From JADGNZ01 sp963715895 (GTDB taxonomy: Bacteria > Acidobacteriota > Thermoanaerobaculia > Gp7-AA8), in assembly GCA_963715895.1 (NCBI GenBank), contig OY970284.1, positions 6,572,001 to 6,636,000 on the forward strand: DNA of 64,000 nt. The letters run 5' to 3'. Below the pieces are notes generated by a model, which saw only the letters and a list, made by a program, of their open reading frames with translations, searched no databases and had not been told where the DNA came from. This document shows, one piece after another, positions 56,580-64,000 of this stretch. Numbering within the stretch: the stretch's first letter is position 1; the number at the start of each line of letters is the position of its first letter. A program made the translations under genes and the position numbers.

Positions 56580-57365
56580 CTATCGCGCCCGGCTCGCCGC
56601 GATGACGATCTGAAACGCCAGCAGCGACGGCCACAGATTACAGAGTGATTCTTCCGCGGGCTCAACGATGCGTTGGTACAGTCTGAACGCGCCCGAGCCG
56701 CTCAGCGCGAGGTGATTGCCCGACTCCAGCTCGCCGGCAAAACGCTTACGTAGAAACGGCGCGGCCGATTGGACGATCGAGGCTGTGCCGCGCGTGGCCA
56801 AGACCTCAAATCCGCAGTACGCAAGCAGGCGGCGAATCGATTTTCGCGTGTAGAAGCGGAGGTGCGTTCGATCGTAGAGGCCGGACCATGCGTAATCGAA
56901 ACGGCCGGCAAGCGTTCTCAAGCGGTTGTACCAGACGCCGAAGTTTGGAACCGAGATGATCCACGTCGCGTGCGCGAGCGCCGGCATTGAGGCCGTCGAG
57001 CGCAGCCATTGCACCGGATCGGCGATGTGCTCGAGGACATCACTGAGAACGATTGCATCGACGGCGGGAACGTCTTCGCCCGAGGCCACCCACTCTTCGA
57101 GCGTCCCATGGAAGACGCGATCGCAGACCGCGCGTGCCCCGGCCGCCGCTTCGGCGTTGGGCTCGATACCGATGACGCGCGCTTCCGGCCAGCGCTCCCC
57201 GACAACACGCGCATTCGCACCGCATCCGCAGCCGACGTCGAGAATCGTCGCGCCGGGCTTGTCGCGGAAAACGTGACGATCGAGCATCGCGAGCACGCTG
57301 CGGTTCGGACGCTCGAGGTACGCGTACGCGACGCGCTGCAGGTCGAGCGGATAGTCATCGCCCAT
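56580..57365 (-). CDS. Class I SAM-dependent methyltransferase
   Basis: 261 aa from ATG 57365. Motif I is ILDVGCGCGANARVVGERWP (about 58-77), then VIGIEPN (acidic loop), the central VDAIVLSDVLEHIADPVQWL and a post-motif typical of Methyltransf_11/12 proteins. The C-terminal half is like capsule- or LPS-associated methyltransferases (RTHLRFYTRKSIRRLLAYCGFEV). Its start is divergent from the glycosyltransferase at 57407, sharing a 41-bp spacer. The deaminase-like gene follows on the same strand after 11 bp. Confidence 0.8.
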   Translation of the reverse strand: MGDDYPLDLQRVAYAYLERPNRSVLAMLDRHVFRDKPGATILDVGCGCGANARVVGERWPEARVIGIEPNAEAAAGARAVCDRVFHGTLEEWVASGEDVPAVDAIVLSDVLEHIADPVQWLRSTASMPALAHATWIISVPNFGVWYNRLRTLAGRFDYAWSGLYDRTHLRFYTRKSIRRLLAYCGFEVLATRGTASIVQSAAPFLRKRFAGELESGNHLALSGSGAFRLYQRIVEPAEESLCNLWPSLLAFQIVIAASRAR

Positions 57366-57406
57366 CGCCCGCGATCGTACCGCACGGCCGTTATACTGCC
57401 GGCCGG

Positions 57407-58153
57407 ATGTTCGGTTCCCATCGCACAACTCTCGTCATTCCAGCGCTGAACGAGGAAGAGGGCGTCGTCGCTACCATCGAGCGCGCGCCCGTGGGCATCG
57501 ATGAGGTCATCGTCATCGATGGCGGCTCCTCGGATTCAACAAAGATCAACGCGGAGCGCGCCGGTGCCGCCGTGATCATGCAACTTGTCCGCGGTTATGG
57601 GCTCGCTTACAAGACCGGATTCATCGCCGCCACCGGCGACATCATCATCACGGGCGATGCAGACGGAACGTACCCTGTCGAGCTGGCTCCGCAAATCGTG
57701 GAGGAAATGGATCGGCGGGGACTCGACTTCGTCTCCTGTTCGCGTTTTCCGCTGGCCGACCGTCAGAGCATGGAGGCGCTGAACAACTTCGGCAACCGCT
57801 CTCTCAGCCTCCTCGGCAGCGCGGTTTCGCTGAAATACTTCCGCGACCTGCTATCGGGCATGTGGATCTTCCGCAAGAGTGCGCTTTCTGAGCTGCGGGT
57901 CGTCACAAACGGCTGGAACTTCAGCGCGGAGATCAAACTGGAGGCCGCGCACAAGCTCGGTAAACGCTTCGCCGAGGTGCACATCCCCTATCGCGAGCGC
58001 GTTGGGATGACGCATAACGTGCGTCCCTTTCGTATCGGCGGCGAGAATGCGCTTTTCATCATCTACAAGCGTATCTCCCAGCTCTACCGGACTTACGCGA
58101 TGCGCAACAGCGAAGATCAGATCCGCGCGCGCCGCGGGGACAGCCCGCCGTGA
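57407..58153 (+). CDS. Family 2 glycosyltransferase (DPM-like)
   Basis: 248 aa, GT-A fold. TLVIPALNEEEGVVATIE is the first nucleotide-binding segment, VIVIDGGSSDSTKINAE the second, and GDADGTYPVE carries the DxD-like metal site. It resembles dolichyl/undecaprenyl-phosphate sugar transferases. It would add a sugar to a lipid carrier at the cytoplasmic face. Overlaps the next methyltransferase by 4 bp (GTGA). Likely in a surface-glycan or glycolipid pathway (inference). Confidence 0.82.
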   Translation: MFGSHRTTLVIPALNEEEGVVATIERAPVGIDEVIVIDGGSSDSTKINAERAGAAVIMQLVRGYGLAYKTGFIAATGDIIITGDADGTYPVELAPQIVEEMDRRGLDFVSCSRFPLADRQSMEALNNFGNRSLSLLGSAVSLKYFRDLLSGMWIFRKSALSELRVVTNGWNFSAEIKLEAAHKLGKRFAEVHIPYRERVGMTHNVRPFRIGGENALFIIYKRISQLYRTYAMRNSEDQIRARRGDSPP

Positions 58154-58884
58154 GCGACGACGCCGAGAACAAGGAGCTGTGGGGTAACTTCTCGCTCGCG
58201 AATGAGCTCAGCCCGGCGCAGCGGCATCGCTGGCGATTGGTTGTAGAAGAGTTGAAAGGTCTGCCAGGGACCGGCGTGGTCGTCGACCTCGGGTGCGGCA
58301 GTGGTGCTCTTCTGTCGCGGATCGGGGTGGCGTTTCCCGAGGCGAGACTTGTCGGAATCGACATGGAACCGCGCGCCCTCGCGCTGGCGCGACGCCGCTT
58401 GCCTACGGCCGAGCTCGTGCAGGGTGATCTCGATGCAGAGGGCGGCGCTCTTCTCGTCGGCGGCGCCGACGCGGTCGTATGCAGCGAGGTGCTCGAGCAT
58501 CTGGCCGCACCGGAGCGCGCTCTTTCGCTGGCCCGCGAGATCCTTCGTCCTGGCGGCCGGATCGTCGTTACGGTGCCGGCCGGGGCGATGAATGATTTCG
58601 ACCGAGTGATCGGCCACCGGAAGCATTACCGGCCAGACGAACTGACCGCGCTGATGACGGGCGCCGGCTTTCGCGACGTCCGCACATTGGCGTGGGGGTT
58701 TCCGTTTCACACGCTCTTTCGTGTGGCACTAGCCCTTGCGCCCGGGACGACCGCGGGGTTCCGCGACGAGAAGATCGGATTCCTCCACCGCGCGCTTTTC
58801 CATCTCCTCAACGCGCTCTTTTACCTGAACGTTCGAAGCGCCCGTTTTGGCCGGCAGCTGATCGCTACGGGGGCGCGCGACTGA
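58150..58884 (+). CDS. Class I SAM-dependent methyltransferase
   Basis: 244 aa from GTG 58150, overlapping the glycosyltransferase stop. Motif I VVVDLGCGSGALLSRIG, acidic residue VGIDMEP, motif II ADAVVCSEVLEHLAAPERAL and VPAGAMNDFDRVIGHRKHY are typical of Methyltransf_11 enzymes. The late segment RTLAWGFPFHTLFR fits enzymes acting on lipid-linked or quinone-like substrates. Its end faces the rRNA operon terminator. Confidence 0.8.
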   Translation: MSDDAENKELWGNFSLANELSPAQRHRWRLVVEELKGLPGTGVVVDLGCGSGALLSRIGVAFPEARLVGIDMEPRALALARRRLPTAELVQGDLDAEGGALLVGGADAVVCSEVLEHLAAPERALSLAREILRPGGRIVVTVPAGAMNDFDRVIGHRKHYRPDELTALMTGAGFRDVRTLAWGFPFHTLFRVALALAPGTTAGFRDEKIGFLHRALFHLLNALFYLNVRSARFGRQLIATGARD

Positions 58885-58902
58885 TACAGGAGGTTCGTGT
58901 CT

Positions 58903-58940
58903 GAAAAAGAAAAGGCCCTTGAGTTTCCCCAAGGGCCTTT
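58903..58940 (-). terminator. Terminator of the rRNA operon
   Basis: An 11-bp stem (58911-58921 with 58930-58940; AAAGGCCCTTG and complement) is followed on the minus strand by a T-rich tract (58903-58910). It lies just after the 5S gene. On the plus strand it could also stop the methyltransferase transcript. Confidence 0.88.
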
Positions 58941-58952
58941 CATAAATTTTAT

Positions 58953-59067
58953 CCCGGCGGCGTCCTACTTTCCCACACAGTTGCCCGCGCAGTATCATTG
59001 GCGATGAGAGGCTTAACTGCCGTGTTCGGAATGGGAACGGGTGTGACCCTCTCTCTATGACCACCGG
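58953..59067 (-). rRNA. rrf: 5S ribosomal RNA
   Basis: About 115 nt on the minus strand. It starts CCGGTGGTCATAGAGAGAGG and has the loop C text CCCGTTCCCATTCCGAACACG, then GAAAGTAGGACGCCG before the 3' end. The ends pair to form helix I. Last gene of the operon. Confidence 0.95.
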
Positions 59068-59136
59068 AAACTTGATTTCGGTGTTTAGGTGAACTGAATA
59101 CGGGTTGCAGGGATGCACACTGCAGACAACATCAAA

Positions 59137-62119
<2,983 letters not shown>

Positions 62120-62347
62120 TCTCATGCGATCTGCAGTTTGAATCTTTACGGATTCATTCATGCATTCTTTTCTACAACCCGTATTCAATTGTCAAGGAAC
62201 TTCCGATCGCGAAGACCGGCGCTGAGCCCGATCGTTTCGATCGTGCTCACCGCTGATTCTCGCGGTCTCATTCTGCGGCGTGGACATGGGAAAACCTGAC
62301 CAAGAGAGATGCCATTCCGGCTCAGCCTCGAGGCCATCCCATCGGCC

Positions 62348-62423
62348 TGGTGGAGCTGATCGGGATCGAACCGACGACCCCCTGCTTGCAAAGCAGGTGC
62401 TCTCCCAATTGAGCTACAGCCCC
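62348..62423 (-). tRNA. tRNA-Ala (anticodon UGC)
   Basis: 76 nt on the minus strand. It begins GGGGCTGTAGCTCAATTGG, has the anticodon loop TTTGCAA and the T-arm GGTTCGATCC, and the 3' CCA is encoded. It sits in the 16S-23S spacer. Confidence 0.96.
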
Positions 62424-62442
62424 GTCCGGTCCGGCTTCGGAG

Positions 62443-62521
62443 GAATGCTGAATGGTAAGTGTTGAATGTTCAACCGGGCCGGGCCCGTTTCAACATTCAG
62501 CATTCGGCATTCAACATTCGC
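62443..62521. repeat. Inverted heptamer hairpin inside the rRNA spacer
   Basis: The left arm at 62443-62474 contains GAATGYTGAATG-type heptamers. The right arm at 62488-62521 has the complement (TTCAACA, TTCAGCA, TTCGGCA, TTCAACA). A GC-rich loop lies between. It separates tRNA-Ala from tRNA-Ile. Confidence 0.7.
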
Positions 62522-62529
62522 GAAAAAAA

Positions 62530-62606
<77 letters not shown>

Positions 62607-62800
62607 TCAAACGCGTGTTGATCGGTAAGGATCTCGCCGGCCACATCGCCGCAGAATCGATTGTCAGAGAACGGGGAAACCGGCAGGCGGTTCCCTGAAA
62701 ACTGAACAGGATAGACAGGTCAGACAATCGTTACAACGATTCCTATCGACCTAGGGTGCAACCATCGCAACCTCGTTTTGATCCGAGGCGGAGGTGCTCC

Positions 62801-64000
<1,200 letters not shown>

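Overview
This is a GC-rich bacterial chromosome segment. It ends in an rRNA operon on the minus strand: partial 16S, tRNA-Ile(GAU), tRNA-Ala(UGC), 23S and 5S. The 16S text and the gene content (LGFP repeats, DUF2330, DUF2911, CHAT, many two-component and c-di-GMP parts) fit a soil-type Gram-negative phylum. Acidobacteriota is my best guess, but I hold it loosely because no 16S search could be run.

Layout. 1-3.4 kb: a penicillin-binding transpeptidase cut by the window edge, an SAM hydrolase and a secreted esterase. 3.4-4.9 kb: an IS3-family element lying between two inverted arms of a heptamer repeat. 4.9-8.2 kb: a DUF2064 transferase, a thioesterase, a TetR regulator and Nnr metabolite repair. 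8.3-12.1 kb: an LGFP-repeat protein, a HEAT/DUF4388 protein and TsaE. 12.2-15.2 kb: a two-component system divergent from a Spy/CpxP-like periplasmic protein. 15.3-20.0 kb: purL, a peroxiredoxin/AhpD pair with a Fur/PerR-like regulator, and a VapBC-like toxin-antitoxin pair. 20.1-25.8 kb: a sigma factor, a membrane anti-sigma factor with TPRs, a membrane-anchored TPR-CHAT protein and a small exported protein. This is the most interesting cassette here. 25.9-30.5 kb: purF and a 7TM-PAS-GGDEF-EAL protein. 31-38.5 kb: an NqrB/RnfD-like membrane protein, DUF2330, DUF2911-TPR and a large Asp-box/FN3 secreted protein. 38.5-41.9 kb: a minus-strand operon of an ATP-grasp ligase, a thiol-dioxygenase-like cupin and an unrecognised 409-aa protein. 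41.9-43.4 kb: a cluster of toxin-antitoxin parts, one toxin frameshifted. 43.4-44.8 kb: a long imperfect palindrome and an 18-copy 21-bp palindromic array. 44.9-47.1 kb: a MetX-like hydrolase, an exported unknown and a dual-specificity phosphatase. 47.2-54.9 kb: a multicopper oxidase, a cupredoxin and a MacAB-like ABC system. 54.9-58.9 kb: an adenosine-deaminase-like enzyme, two methyltransferases and a family 2 glycosyltransferase. 58.9-64 kb: the rRNA operon.

Two themes recur. Several gene sets act in the cell envelope: the sigma/anti-sigma/CHAT cassette, the Cpx-like system, MacAB and the copper proteins. The intergenic spaces are also rich in short direct repeats (7-8 bp units) arranged as inverted arms, plus two exact-period arrays (63 bp and 21 bp) whose units are themselves inverted repeats.
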